Assembly (NCBI GenBank): GCA_947652605.1
Contig: CANTFG010000257.1
Location: 310,001 to 374,000, forward strand
Direction of reading: 5' to 3'
Length of the DNA: 64,000 nt
DNA from: Elmis aenea
Lineage: Eukaryota; Arthropoda; Insecta; Coleoptera; Elmidae
Below, piece by piece: positions 1 to 13,490 of this stretch. Each line of letters opens with the position of its first letter. Position 1 is the first letter of the stretch. The notes under the pieces were generated by a model. It searched no databases, was not told the DNA's origin, and saw only the letters and a list, made by a program, of their open reading frames with translations. Position numbers and translations under genes: made by a program.

Positions 1-69
1 CGGCTCATACGATTTTGTTCAAATTTTAGTATGTTATAGAGTTTTATTTTCTTAGTATAATGCCGTTTG

Positions 70-86
70 TTTCAACTAGTTTGAAA
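70..86. other. Sat1 dyad TTTCAA-CTAGT-TTGAAA (first example; recurs in nearly every monomer)
   Basis: Inverted repeat with 6-bp perfect arms around a 5-bp spacer, at monomer positions 70-86. It lies in one of the best conserved parts of the Sat1 monomer. The few exceptions I saw include CGACTAG near 6,221, AATTTG at 8,621 and 11,768, and a TTCATTTAG form at 31,855, 34,253, 37,101 and 38,151. Short dyads are reported to be enriched in centromeric satellites of several eukaryotes. A function here is inference. Confidence 0.75.
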
Positions 87-106
87 TTTAATTTACAAAG
101 TTATTC

Positions 107-150
107 AAAAAAGTAAAAATTTTGAAAATTTTGAAATTTTTTTTCGAAAA
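107..150. other. Phased A/T-tract segment of the Sat1 monomer (representative)
   Basis: In the common monomer form (for example 901-1050) five A/T tracts are spaced about one helical turn apart. They are A6 at monomer positions 107-112, A5T4 at 115-123, A4T4 at 125-132, A2T7 at 134-142 and A4 at 147-150, with centres near 109.5, 119, 128.5, 138 and 148.5. AnTn tracts in helical phase are known to curve DNA. Curvature is therefore predicted for about one third of every Sat1 monomer, but is not measured. Confidence 0.65.
141..150. other. Palindrome TTTTCGAAAA preceding class B monomers (representative)
   Basis: Monomers that precede a class B monomer usually end in GAAA-T8-CGAAAA or GAA-T8-CGAAAA, which gives a perfect 10-bp palindrome. 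Monomers that precede class A or C usually end in T7-CTCGAAAA, which breaks it. The palindrome is therefore a class-linked feature at A-to-B and B-to-B boundaries. Exceptions include TTTTTGAAAA at 19,031 and its relatives. Confidence 0.7.
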
Positions 151-1050
151 CGGCTTGTTACATTTTGTTCAAATTTTAGCATGTTATAGAGTTTAATTTT
201 CTTAGTATAATGCCGTTTGTTTCAACTAGTTTGAAATTTAATTTACAAAGTTATTCAAAAAAGTAAAAATTTTGAAAATTTTGAATTTTTTTCTCGAAAA
301 CGGCTCATACGATTTTGTTCAAATTTTAGTATGTTATAGAGTTTTATCTTCTTAGTATAATGCCGTTTGTTTCAACTAGTTTGAAATTTAATTTACAAAG
401 TTATTCAAAAAATTAAAAATTTTGAAAATTTTGAAATTTTTTTTCGAAAACGGCTTGTTACATTTTGTTCAAATTTTAGCATGTTATAGAGTTTAATTTT
501 CTTAGTATAATGCCGTTTGTTTCAACTAGTTTGAAATTTAATTTACAAAGTTATTCAAAAAAGTAAAAATTTTGAAAATTTTGAATTTTTTTCTCGAAAA
601 CGGCTCATACGATTTTGTTCAAATTTTAGTATGTTATAGAGTTTTATCTTCTTAGTATAATGCCGTTTGTTTCAACTAGTTTGAAATTTAATTTACAAAG
701 TTATTCAAAAAAGTAAAAATTTTGAAAATTTTGAATTTTTTTCTCGAAAACGGCTCATACGATTTTGTTCAAATTTTAGTATGTTATAGAGTTTTATTTT
801 CTTAGTATAATGCCGTTTGTTTCAACTAGTTTGAAATTTAATTTACAAAGTTATTCAAAAAATTAAAAATTTTGAAAATTTTGAATTTTTTTCTCGAAAA
901 CGGCTCATACGATTTTGTTCAAATTTTAGTATGTTATAGAGTTTTATTTTCTTAGTATAATGCCGTTTGTTTCAACTAGTTTGAAATTTAATTTACAAAG
1001 TTATTCAAAAAAGTAAAAATTTTGAAAATTTTGAATTTTTTTCTCGAAAA

Positions 1051-2990
1051 CGGCTCATACGATTTTGTTCAAATTTTAGTATGTTATAGAGTTTTATCTT
1101 CTTAGTATAATGCCGTTTGTTTCAACTAGTTTGAAATTTAATTTACAAAGTTATTCAAAAAATTAAAAATTTTGAAAATTTTGAAATTTTTTTTCGAAAA
1201 CGGCTTGTTACATTTTGTTCAAATTTTAGCATGTTATAGAGTTTAATTTTCTTAGTATAATGCCGTTTGTTTCAACTAGTTTGAAATTTAATTTACAAAG
1301 TTATTCAAAAAAGTAAAAATTTTGAAAATTTTGAATTTTTTTCTCGAAAACGGCTCATACGATTTTGTTCAAATTTTAGTATGTTATAGAGTTTTATCTT
1401 CTTAGTATAATGCCGTTTGTTTCAACTAGTTTGAAATTTAATTTACAAAGTTATTCAAAAAAGTAAAAATTTTGAAAATTTTGAATTTTTTTCTCGAAAA
1501 CGGCTCATACGATTTTGTTCAAATTTTAGTATGTTATAGAGTTTTATTTTCTTAGTATAATGCCGTTTGTTTCAACTAGTTTGAAATTTAATTTACAAAG
1601 TTATTCAAAAAATTAAAAATTTTGAAAATTTTGAATTTTTTTCTCGAAAACGGCTCATACGATTTTGTTCAAATTTTAGTATGTTATAGAGTTTTATTTT
1701 CTTAGTATAATGCCGTTTGTTTCAACTAGTTTGAAATTTAATTTACAAAGTTATTCAAAAAAGTAAAAATTTTGAAAATTTTGAATTTTTTTCTCGAAAA
1801 CGGCTCATACGATTTTGTTCAAATTTTAGTATGTTATAGAGTTTTATTTTCTTAGTATAATGCCGTTTGTTTCAACTAGTTTGAAATTTAATTTACAAAG
1901 TTATTCAAAAAATTAAAAATTTTGAAAATTTTGAAATTTTTTTTCGAAAACGGCTCGTTACATTTTGTTCAAATTTTAGCATGTTATAGAGTTTAATTTT
2001 CTTAGTATAATTCCGTTTGTTTCAACTAGTTTGAAATTTAATTTACAAAGTTATTCAAAAAAGTAAAAATTTTGAAAATTTTGAATTTTTTTCTCGAAAA
2101 CGGCTCATACGATTTTGTTCAAATTTTAGTATGTTATAGAGTTTTATTTTCTTAGTATAATGCCGTTTGTTTCAACTAGTTTGAAATTTAATTTACAAAG
2201 TTATTCAAAAAATTAAAAATTTTGAAAATTTTGAATTTTTTTCTCGAAAACGGCTAATACGATTTTGTTCAAATTTTAGTATGTTATAGAGTTTTATCTT
2301 CTTAGTATAATGCCGTTTGTTTCAACTAGTTTGAAATTTAATTTACAAAGTTATTCAAAAAAGTAAAAATTTTGAAAATTTTGAATTTTTTTCTCGAAAA
2401 CGGCTCATACGATTTTGTTCAAATTTTAGTATGTTATAGAGTTTTATCTTCTTAGTATAATGCCGTTTGTTTCAACTAGTTTGAAATTTAATTTACAAAG
2501 TTATTCAAAAAATTAAAAATTTTGAAAATTTTGAAATTTTTTTTCGAAAACGGCTTGTTACATTTTGTTCAAATTTTAGCATGTTATAGAGTTTAATTTT
2601 CTTAGTATAATGCCGTTTGTTTCAACTAGTTTGAAATTTAATTTACAAAGTTATTCAAAAAAGTAAAAATTTTGAAAATTTTGAATTTTTTTCTCTAAAA
2701 CGGCTCATACGATTTTGTTCAAATTTTAGTATGTTATAGAGTTTTATCTTCTTAGTATAATGCCGTTTGTTTCAACTAGTTTGAAATTTAATTTACAAAG
2801 TTATTCAAAAAAGTAAAAATTTTGAAAATTTTGAATTTTTTTCTCGAAAACGGCTCATACGATTTTGTTCAAATTTTAGTATTTTATAGAGTTTTATTTT
2901 CTTAGTATAATGCCGTTTGTTTCAACTAGTTTGAAATTTAATTTACAAAGTTATTCAAAAAATTAAAAATTTTGAAAATTTTGAATTTTT
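1051..2990 (+). repeat. Sat1 block, left copy of a 2,999-bp-spaced duplication
   Basis: Thirteen consecutive monomers have the same class order as 4,050-5,989. Shared rare markers sit 2,999 bp apart: ATTCCG (TTCCG at 2,011 and 5,010) and TTCTCTAAAA (2,691 and 5,690). The one difference I noticed is ATTTTATAG near 2,881, where the other copy has ATGTTATAG. Outside these limits the class order diverges. Confidence 0.8.
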
Positions 2991-4049
2991 TTCTCGAAAA
3001 CGGCTAATACGATTTTGTTCAAATTTTAGTATGTTATAGAGTTTTATCTTCTTTGTATAATGCCGTTTGTTTCAACTAGTTTGAAATTTAATTTACAAAG
3101 TTATTCAAAAAAGTAAAAATTTTGAAAATTTTGAATTTTTTTTCGAAAACGGCTCGTTACATTTTGTTCAAATTTTAGCATGTTATAGAGTTTAATTTTC
3201 TTAGTATAATGCCGTTTGTTTCAACTAGTTTGAAAATTAATTTACAAAGTTATTCAAAAAAGTAAAAATTTTGAAAATTTTGAATTTTTTTCTCGAAAAC
3301 GGCTCATACGATTTTGTTCAAATTTTAGTATGTTATAGAGTTTTATTTTCTTAGTATAATGCCGTTTGTTTCAACTAGTTTGAAATTTAATTTACAAAGT
3401 TATTCAAAAAAGTAAAAATTTTGAAAATTTTGAATTTTTTTCTCGAAAACGGCTCATACGATTTTGTTCAAATTTTAGTATGTTATAGAGTTTTATCTTC
3501 TTAGTATAATGCCGTTTGTTTCAACTAGTTTGAAATTTAATTTACAAAGTTATTCAAAAAATTAAAAATTTTGAAAATTTTGAAATTTTTTTTCGAAAAC
3601 GGCTCGTTACATTTTGTTCAAATTTTAGCATGTTATAGAGTTTAATTTTCTTAGTATAATGCCGTTTGTTTCAACTAGTTTGAAATTTAATTTACAAAGT
3701 TATTCAAAAAAGTAAAAATTTTGAAAATTTTGAATTTTTTTCTCGAAAACGGCTCATACGATTTTGTTCAAATTTTAGTATGTTATAGAGTTTTATTTTC
3801 TTAGTATAATGCCGTTTGTTTCAACTAGTTTGAAATTTAATTTACAAAGTTATTCAAAAAATTAAAAATTTTGAAAATTTTGAATTTTTTTCTCGAAAAC
3901 GGCTAATACGATTTTGTTCAAATTTTAGTATGTTATAGAGTTTTATCTTCTTTGTATAATGCCGTTTGTTTCAACTAGTTTGAAATTTAATTTACAAAGT
4001 TATTCAAAAAAGTAAAAATTTTGAAAATTTTGAATTTTTTTCTCGAAAA
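2851..4049 (+). repeat. Sat1 block with CTTTGTATAA marker repeated 899 bp apart
   Basis: The marker CTTTGTATAA, instead of CTTAGTATAA, occurs at 3,051 and 3,950 inside class C monomers, each preceded by a class A monomer of the same subtype. The spacing of 899 is six monomers minus one base, because the monomer at 3,001-3,149 is 149 bp. This is a local short duplication between the two copies of the 2,999-bp block. Confidence 0.65.
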
Positions 4050-5989
4050 CGGCTCATACGATTTTGTTCAAATTTTAGTATGTTATAGAGTTTTATCTTC
4101 TTAGTATAATGCCGTTTGTTTCAACTAGTTTGAAATTTAATTTACAAAGTTATTCAAAAAATTAAAAATTTTGAAAATTTTGAAATTTTTTTTCGAAAAC
4201 GGCTTGTTACATTTTGTTCAAATTTTAGCATGTTATAGAGTTTAATTTTCTTAGTATAATGCCGTTTGTTTCAACTAGTTTGAAATTTAATTTACAAAGT
4301 TATTCAAAAAAGTAAAAATTTTGAAAATTTTGAATTTTTTTCTCGAAAACGGCTCATACGATTTTGTTCAAATTTTAGTATGTTATAGAGTTTTATCTTC
4401 TTAGTATAATGCCGTTTGTTTCAACTAGTTTGAAATTTAATTTACAAAGTTATTCAAAAAAGTAAAAATTTTGAAAATTTTGAATTTTTTTCTCGAAAAC
4501 GGCTCATACGATTTTGTTCAAATTTTAGTATGTTATAGAGTTTTATTTTCTTAGTATAATGCCGTTTGTTTCAACTAGTTTGAAATTTAATTTACAAAGT
4601 TATTCAAAAAATTAAAAATTTTGAAAATTTTGAATTTTTTTCTCGAAAACGGCTCATACGATTTTGTTCAAATTTTAGTATGTTATAGAGTTTTATTTTC
4701 TTAGTATAATGCCGTTTGTTTCAACTAGTTTGAAATTTAATTTACAAAGTTATTCAAAAAAGTAAAAATTTTGAAAATTTTGAATTTTTTTCTCGAAAAC
4801 GGCTCATACGATTTTGTTCAAATTTTAGTATGTTATAGAGTTTTATTTTCTTAGTATAATGCCGTTTGTTTCAACTAGTTTGAAATTTAATTTACAAAGT
4901 TATTCAAAAAATTAAAAATTTTGAAAATTTTGAAATTTTTTTTCGAAAACGGCTCGTTACATTTTGTTCAAATTTTAGCATGTTATAGAGTTTAATTTTC
5001 TTAGTATAATTCCGTTTGTTTCAACTAGTTTGAAATTTAATTTACAAAGTTATTCAAAAAAGTAAAAATTTTGAAAATTTTGAATTTTTTTCTCGAAAAC
5101 GGCTCATACGATTTTGTTCAAATTTTAGTATGTTATAGAGTTTTATTTTCTTAGTATAATGCCGTTTGTTTCAACTAGTTTGAAATTTAATTTACAAAGT
5201 TATTCAAAAAATTAAAAATTTTGAAAATTTTGAATTTTTTTCTCGAAAACGGCTAATACGATTTTGTTCAAATTTTAGTATGTTATAGAGTTTTATCTTC
5301 TTAGTATAATGCCGTTTGTTTCAACTAGTTTGAAATTTAATTTACAAAGTTATTCAAAAAAGTAAAAATTTTGAAAATTTTGAATTTTTTTCTCGAAAAC
5401 GGCTCATACGATTTTGTTCAAATTTTAGTATGTTATAGAGTTTTATCTTCTTAGTATAATGCCGTTTGTTTCAACTAGTTTGAAATTTAATTTACAAAGT
5501 TATTCAAAAAATTAAAAATTTTGAAAATTTTGAAATTTTTTTTCGAAAACGGCTTGTTACATTTTGTTCAAATTTTAGCATGTTATAGAGTTTAATTTTC
5601 TTAGTATAATGCCGTTTGTTTCAACTAGTTTGAAATTTAATTTACAAAGTTATTCAAAAAAGTAAAAATTTTGAAAATTTTGAATTTTTTTCTCTAAAAC
5701 GGCTCATACGATTTTGTTCAAATTTTAGTATGTTATAGAGTTTTATCTTCTTAGTATAATGCCGTTTGTTTCAACTAGTTTGAAATTTAATTTACAAAGT
5801 TATTCAAAAAAGTAAAAATTTTGAAAATTTTGAATTTTTTTCTCGAAAACGGCTCATACGATTTTGTTCAAATTTTAGTATGTTATAGAGTTTTATTTTC
5901 TTAGTATAATGCCGTTTGTTTCAACTAGTTTGAAATTTAATTTACAAAGTTATTCAAAAAATTAAAAATTTTGAAAATTTTGAATTTTT
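4050..5989 (+). repeat. Sat1 block, right copy of the 2,999-bp-spaced duplication
   Basis: Partner of 1,051-2,990, with the same monomer order and shared rare markers at a constant offset. Beyond about 5,989 this copy continues into a class B monomer, whereas the left copy continues into class C. That defines the right edge of the duplicated tract. Confidence 0.8.
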
Positions 5990-7079
5990 TTTCGAAAACG
6001 GCTCGTTACATTTTGTTCAAATTTTAGCATGTTATAGAGTTTAATTTTCTTAGTATAATGCCGTTTGTTTCAACTAGTTTGAAAATTAATTTACAAAGTT
6101 ATTCAAAAAAGTAAAAATTTTGAAAATTTTGAATTTTTTTCTCGAAAACGGCTCATACGATTTTGTTCAAATTTTAGTATGTTATAGAGTTTTATTTTCT
6201 TAGTATAATGCCGTTTGTTTCGACTAGTTTGAAATTTAATTTACAAAGTTATTCAAAAAAGTAAAAATTTTGAAAATTTTGAATTTTTTTCTCGAAAACG
6301 GCTCATACGATTTTGTTCAAATTTTAGTATGTTATAGAGTTTTATCTTCTTAGTATAATGCCGTTTGTTTCAACTAGTTTGAAATTTAATTTACAAAGTT
6401 ATTCAAAAAATTAAAAATTTTGAAAATTTTGAATTTTTTTCTCGAAAACGGCTAATACGATTTTGTTCAAATTTTAGTATGTTATAGAGTTTTATCTTCT
6501 TAGTATAATGCCGTTTGTTTCAACTAGTTTGAAATTTAATTTACAAAGTTATTCAAAAAAGTAAAAATTTTGAAAATTTTGAAATTTTTTCTCGAAAACG
6601 GCTCATACGATTTTGTTCAAATTTTAGTATGTTATAGAGTTTTATCTTCTTAGTATAATGCCGTTTGTTTCAACTAGTTTGAAATTTAATTTACAAAGTT
6701 ATTCAAAAAATTAAAAATTTTGAAAATTTTGAAATTTTTTTTCGAAAACGGCTTGTTACATTTTGTTCAAATTTTAGCATGTTATAGAGTTTAATTTTCT
6801 TAGTATAATGCCGTTTGTTTCAACTAGTTTGAAATTTAATTTACAAAGTTATTCAAAAAAGTAAAAATTTTGAAAATTTTGAATTTTTTTCTCTAAAACG
6901 GCTCATACGATTTTGTTCAAATTTTAGTATGTTATAGAGTTTTATCTTCTTAGTATAATGCCGTTTGTTTCAACTAGTTTGAAATTTAATTTACAAAGTT
7001 ATTCAAAAAAGTAAAAATTTTGAAAATTTTGAATTTTTTTCTCGAAAACGGCTCATACGATTTTGTTCAAATTTTAGTA

Positions 7080-9442
7080 TGTTATAGAGTTTTATTTTCT
7101 TAGTATAATGCCGTTTGTTTCAACTAGTTTGAAATGTAATTTACAAAGTTATTCAAAAAATTAAAAATTTTGAAAATTTTGAATTTTTTTTCGAAAACAG
7201 CTCGTTACATTTTGTTCAAATTTTAGCATGTTATAGAGTTTAATTTTCTTAGTATAATGCCGTTTGTTTCAACTAGTTTGAAAATTAATTTACAAAGTTA
7301 TTCAAAAAAGTAAAAATTTTGAAAATTTTGAATTTTTTTCTCGAAAACGGCTCATACGATTTTGTTCAAATTTTAGTATGTTATAGAGTTTTATTTTCTT
7401 AGTATAATGCCGTTTGTTTCAACTAGTTTGAAATTTAATTTACAAAGTTATTCAAAAAAGTAAAAATTTTGAAAATTTTGAATTTTTTTCTCGAAAACGG
7501 CTCATACGATTTTGTTCAAATTTTAGTATGTTATAGAGTTTTATCTTCTTAGTATAATGCCGTTTGTTTCAACTAGTTTGAAATTTAATTTACAAAGTTA
7601 TTCAAAAAATTAAAAATTTTGAAAATTTTGAAATTTTTTTTCGAAAACGGCTCGTTACATTTTGTTCAAATTTTAGCATGTTATAGAGTTTAATTTTTTT
7701 AGTATAATGCCGTTTGTTTCAACTAGTTTGAAATTTAATTTACAAAGTTATTCAAAAAAGTAAAAATTTTGAAAATTTTGAATTTTTTTCTCTAAAACGG
7801 CTCATACGATTTTGTTCAAATTTTAGTATGTTATAGAGTTTTATCTTCTTAGTATAATGCCGTTTGTTTCAACTAGTTTGAAATTTAATTTACAAAGTTA
7901 TTCAAAAAAGTAAAAATTTTGAAAATTTTGAATTTTTTTCTCGAAAACGGCTCATACGATTTTGTTCAAATTTTAGTATGTTATAGAGTTTTATTTTCTT
8001 AGTATAATGCCGTTTGTTTCAACTAGTTTGAAATTTAATTTACAAAGTTATTCAAAAAATTAAAAATTTTGAAAATTTTGAAATTTTTTTTCGAAAACGG
8101 CTCGTTACATTTTGTTCAAATTTTAGCATGTTATAGAGTTTAATTTTCTTAGTATAATGCCGTTTGTTTCAACTAGTTTGAAAATTAACAAAGTTATTCA
8201 AAAAAGTAAAAATTTTGAAAATTTTGAATTTTTTTCTCGAAAACGGCTCATACGATTTTGTTCAAATTTTAGTATGTTATAGAGTTTTATTTTCTTAGTA
8301 TAATGCCGTTTGTTTCAACTAGTTTGAAATTTAATTTACAAAGTTATTCAAAAAATTAAAAATTTTGAAAATTTTGAAATTTTTTTTCGAAAACGGCTTG
8401 TTACATTTTGTTCAAATTTTAGCATGTTATAGAGTTTAATTTTCTTAGTATAATGCCGTTTGTTTCAACTAGTTTGAAATTTAATTTACAAAGTTATTCA
8501 AAAAAGTAAAAATTTTGAAAATTTTGAATTTTTTTCTCGAAAACGGCTCATACGATTTAGTTCAAATTTTAGTATGTTATAGAGTTTTATTTTCTTAGTA
8601 TAATGCCGTTTGTTTCAACTAATTTGAAATTTAATTTACAAAGTTATTCAAAAAAGTAAAAATTTTGAAAATTTTGAATTTTTTTCTCTAAAACGGCTCA
8701 TACGATTTTGTTCAAATTTTAGTATGTTATAGAGTTTTATTTTCTTAGTATAATGCCGTTTGTTTCAACTAGTTTGAAATGTAATTTACAAAGTTATTCA
8801 AAAAATTAAAAATTTTGAAAATTTTGAATTTTTTTTCGAAAACGGCTCGTTACATTTTGTTCAAATTTTAGCATGTTATAGAGTTTAATTTTCTTAGTAT
8901 AATGCCGTTTGTTTCAACTAGTTTGAAAATTAATTTACAAAGTTATTCAAAAAAGTAAAAATTTTGAAAATTTTGAATTTTTTTCTCGAAAACGGCTCAT
9001 ACGATTTTGTTCAAATTTTAGTATGTTATAGAGTTTTATTTTCTTAGTATAATGCCGTTTGTTTCAACTAGTTTGAAATTTAATTTACAAAGTTATTCAA
9101 AAAAGTAAAAATTTTGAAAATTTTGAATTTTTTTCTCGAAAACGGCTCATACGATTTTGTTCAAATTTTAGTATGTTATAGAGTTTTATCTTCTTAGTAT
9201 AATGCCGTTTGTTTCAACTAGTTTGAAATTTAATTTACAAAGTTATTCAAAAAATTAAAAATTTTGAAAATTTTGAAATTTTTTTTCGAAAACGGCTCGT
9301 TACATTTTGTTCAAATTTTAGCATGTTATAGAGTTTAATTTTCTTAGTATAATGCCGTTTGTTTCAACTAGTTTGAAATTTAATTTACAAAGTTATTCAA
9401 AAAAGTAAAAATTTTGAAAATTTTGAATTTTTTTCTCTAAAA
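7080..9442 (+). repeat. Sat1 block with GAAATGTAAT marker and a 4-bp-deleted monomer
   Basis: The rare variant GAAATGTAAT occurs at 7,131 and 8,776, 1,645 bp apart. Between them the class B monomer at 8,098-8,243 is only 146 bp because four bases (TTTA) are missing at about 8,188/8,189. It is the only such deletion I saw in the array. The marker pair GATTTAG at about 8,554 and AATTTG at 8,621 recurs 3,147 bp downstream at 11,701 and 11,768. Confidence 0.7.
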
Positions 9443-12400
9443 CGGCTCATACGATTTTGTTCAAATTTTAGTATGTTATAGAGTTTTATTTTCTTAGTAT
9501 AATGCCGTTTGTTTCAACTAGTTTGAAAATTAATTTACAAAGTTATTCAAAAAAGTAAAAATTTTGAAAATTTTGAATTTTTTTTCGAAAACGGCTCGTT
9601 ACATTTTGTTCAAATTTTAGCATGTTATAGAGTTTAATTTTCTTAGTATAATGCCGTTTGTTTCAACTAGTTTGAAATTTAATTTACAAAGTTATTCAAA
9701 AAAGTAAAAATTTTGAAAATTTTGAATTTTTTTCTCTAAAACGGCTAATACGATTTTGTTCAAATTTTAGTATGTTATAGAGTTTTATCTTCTTAGTATA
9801 ATGCTGTTTGTTTCAACTAGTTTGAAATTTAATTTACAAAGTTATTCAAAAAAGTAAAAATTTTGAAAATTTTGAATTTTTTTCTCGAAAACGGCTCATA
9901 CGATTTTGTTCAAATTTTAGTATGTTATAGAGTTTTATTTTCTTAGTATAATGCCGTTTGTTTCAACTAGTTTGAAATTTAATTTACAAAGTTATTCAAA
10001 AAATTAAAAATTTTGAAAATTTTGAAATTTTTTTTCGAAAACGGCTCGTTACATTTTGTTCAAATTTTAGCATGTTATAGAGTTTAATTTTCTTAGTATA
10101 ATGCCGTTTGTTTCAACTAGTTTGAAAATTAATTTACAAAGTTATTCAAAAAAGTAAAAATTTTGAAAATTTTGAATTTTTTTCTCGAAAACGGCTCATA
10201 CGATTTTGTTCAAATTTTAGTATGTTATAGAGTTTTATTTTCTTAGTATAATGCCGTTTGTTTCAACTAGTTTGAAATTTAATTTACAAAGTTATTCAAA
10301 AAAGTAAAAATTTTGAAAATTTTGAATTTTTTTCTCGAAAACGGCTCATACGATTTTGTTCAAATTTTAGTATGTTATAGAGTTTTATCTTCTTAGTATA
10401 ATGCCGTTTGTTTCAACTAGTTTGAAATTTAATTTACAAAGTTATTCAAAAAATTAAAAATTTTGAAAATTTTGAAATTTTTTTTCGAAAACGGCTCGTT
10501 ACATTTTGTTCAAATTTTAGCATGTTATAGAGTTTAATTTTCTTAGTATAATGCCGTTTGTTTCAACTAGTTTGAAATTTAATTTACAAAGTTATTCAAA
10601 AAAGTAAAAATTTTGAAAATTTTGAATTTTTTTCTCTAAAACGGCTCATACGATTTTGTTCAAATTTTAGTATGTTATAGAGTTTTATTTTCTTAGTATA
10701 ATGCCGTTTGTTTCAACTAGTTTGAAAATTAATTTACAAAGTTATTCAAAAAAGTAAAAATTTTGAAAATTTTGAATTTTTTTTCGAAAACGGCTCGTTA
10801 CATTTTGTTCAAATTTTAGCATGTTATAGAGTTTAATTTTCTTAGTATAATGCCGTTTGTTTCAACTAGTTTGAAATTTAATTTACAAAGTTATTCAAAA
10901 AAGTAAAAATTTTGAAAATTTTGAATTTTTTTCTCTAAAACGGCTAATACGATTTTGTTCAAATTTTAGTATGTTATAGAGTTTTATCTTCTTAGTATAA
11001 TGCTGTTTGTTTCAACTAGTTTGAAATTTAATTTACAAAGTTATTCAAAAAAGTAAAAATTTTGAAAATTTTGAATTTTTTTCTCGAAAACGGCTCATAC
11101 GATTTTGTTCAAATTTTAGTATGTTATAGAGTTTTATTTTCTTAGTATAATGCCGTTTGTTTCAACTAGTTTGAAATTTAATTTACAAAGTTATTCAAAA
11201 AATTAAAAATTTTGAAAATTTTGAAATTTTTTTTCGAAAACGGCTCGTTACATTTTGTTCAAATTTTAGCATGTTATAGAGTTTAATTTTCTTAGTATAA
11301 TGCCGTTTGTTTCAACTAGTTTGAAAATTAATTTACAAAGTTATTCAAAAAAGTAAAAATTTTGAAAATTTTGAATTTTTTTCTCGAAAACGGCTCATAC
11401 GATTTTGTTCAAATTTTAGTATGTTATAGAGTTTTATTTTCTTAGTATAATGCCGTTTGTTTCAACTAGTTTGAAATTTAATTTACAAAGTTATTCAAAA
11501 AATTAAAAATTTTGAAAATTTTGAAATTTTTTTTCGAAAACGGCTTGTTACATTTTGTTCAAATTTTAGCATGTTATAGAGTTTAATTTTCTTAGTATAA
11601 TGCCGTTTGTTTCAACTAGTTTGAAATTTAATTTACAAAGTTATTCAAAAAAGTAAAAATTTTGAAAATTTTGAATTTTTTTCTCGAAAACGGCTCATAC
11701 GATTTAGTTCAAATTTTAGTATGTTATAGAGTTTTATTTTCTTAGTATAATGCCGTTTGTTTCAACTAATTTGAAATTTAATTTACAAAGTTATTCAAAA
11801 AAGTAAAAATTTTGAAAATTTTGAATTTTTTTCTCTAAAACGGCTCATACGATTTTGTTCAAATTTTAGTATGTTATAGAGTTTTATTTTCTTAGTATAA
11901 TGCCGTTTGTTTCAACTAGTTTGAAAATTAATTTACAAAGTTATTCAAAAAAGTAAAAATTTTGAAAATTTTGAATTTTTTTTCGAAAACGGCTCGTTAC
12001 ATTTTGTTCAAATTTTAGCATGTTATAGAGTTTAATTTTCTTAGTATAATGCCGTTTGTTTCAACTAGTTTGAAATTTAATTTACAAAGTTATTCAAAAA
12101 AGTAAAAATTTTGAAAATTTTGAATTTTTTTCTCTAAAACGGCTCATACGATTTTGTTCAAATTTTAGTATGTTATAGAGTTTTATCTTCTTAGTATAAT
12201 GCTGTTTGTTTCAACTAGTTTGAAATTTAATTTACAAAGTTATTCAAAAAAGTAAAAATTTTGAAAATTTTGAATTTTTTTCTCGAAAACGGCTCATACG
12301 ATTTTGTTCAAATTTTAGTATGTTATAGAGTTTTATTTTCTTAGTATAATGCCGTTTGTTTCAACTAGTTTGAAATTTAATTTACAAAGTTATTCAAAAA

Positions 12401-13490
12401 ATTAAAAATTTTGAAAATTTTGAAATTTTTTTTCGAAAACGGCTCGTTACATTTTGTTCAAATTTTAGCATGTTATAGAGTTTAATTTTCTTAGTATAAT
12501 GCCGTTTGTTTCAACTAGTTTGAAAATTAATTTACAAAGTTATTCAAAAAAGTAAAAATTTTGAAAATTTTGAATTTTTTTCTCGAAAACGGCTCATACG
12601 ATTTTGTTCAAATTTTAGTATGTTATAGAGTTTTATTTTCTTAGTATAATGCCGTTTGTTTCAACTAGTTTGAAATTTAATTTACAAAGTTATTCAAAAA
12701 ATTAAAAATTTTGAAAATTTTGAAATTTTTTTTCGAAAACGGCTTGTTACATTTTGTTCAAATTTTAGCATGTTATAGAGTTTAATTTTCTTAGTATAAT
12801 GCCGTTTGTTTCAACTAGTTTGAAATTTAATTTACAAAGTTATTCAAAAAATTAAAAATTTTGAAAATTTTGAAATTTTTTTTCGAAAACGGCTCGTTAC
12901 ATTTTGTTCAAATTTTAGCATGTTATAGAGTTTAATTTTCTTAGTATAATTCCGTTTGTTTCAACTAGTTTGAAATTTAATTTACAAAGTTATTCAAAAA
13001 AGTAAAAATTTTGAAAATTTTGAATTTTTTTCTCGAAAACGGCTCATACGATTTTGTTCAAATTTTAGTATGTTATAGAGTTTTATTTTCTTAGTATAAT
13101 GCCGTTTGTTTCAACTAGTTTGAAATTTAATTTACAAAGTTATTCAAAAAATTAAAAATTTTGAAAATTTTGAATTTTTTTCTCGAAAACGGCTAATACG
13201 ATTTTGTTCAAATTTTAGTATGTTATAGAGTTTTATCTTCTAAGTATAATGCCGTTTGTTTCAACTAGTTTGAAATTTAATTTACAAAGTTATTCAAAAA
13301 AGTAAAAATTTTGAAAATTTTGAATTTTTTTCTCGAAAACGGCTCATACGATTTTGTTCAAATTTTAGTATGTTATAGAGTTTTATCTTCTTAGTATAAT
13401 GCCGTTTGTTTCAACTAGTTTGAAATTTAATTTACAAAGTTATTCAAAAAAGTAAAAATTTTGAAAATTTTGAATTTTTTTCTCTAAAAC
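9443..13490 (+). repeat. Sat1 higher-order repeat, 8-monomer unit of 1,199 bp
   Basis: The marker ATGCTGTTTG occurs at 9,801, 11,000 and 12,199, exactly 1,199 bp apart, and again at 13,549 after a 1,350-bp step. Units begin at about 9,443, 10,642 and 11,841. Each starts with a class A monomer carrying GAAAATTAA, then a 149-bp boundary, then a class B monomer ending in CTCTAAAA. The second half of the unit varies between copies, so this is a partly reshuffled HOR and not a clean one. Confidence 0.75.

Noticed and set aside
51..63. AGTATAATGCC in Sat1 as a promoter -10 element, and AATAAA in Sat2 as a polyadenylation signal
   Set aside because: Such words are expected in AT-rich satellite DNA, recur in every monomer, and have no associated gene.
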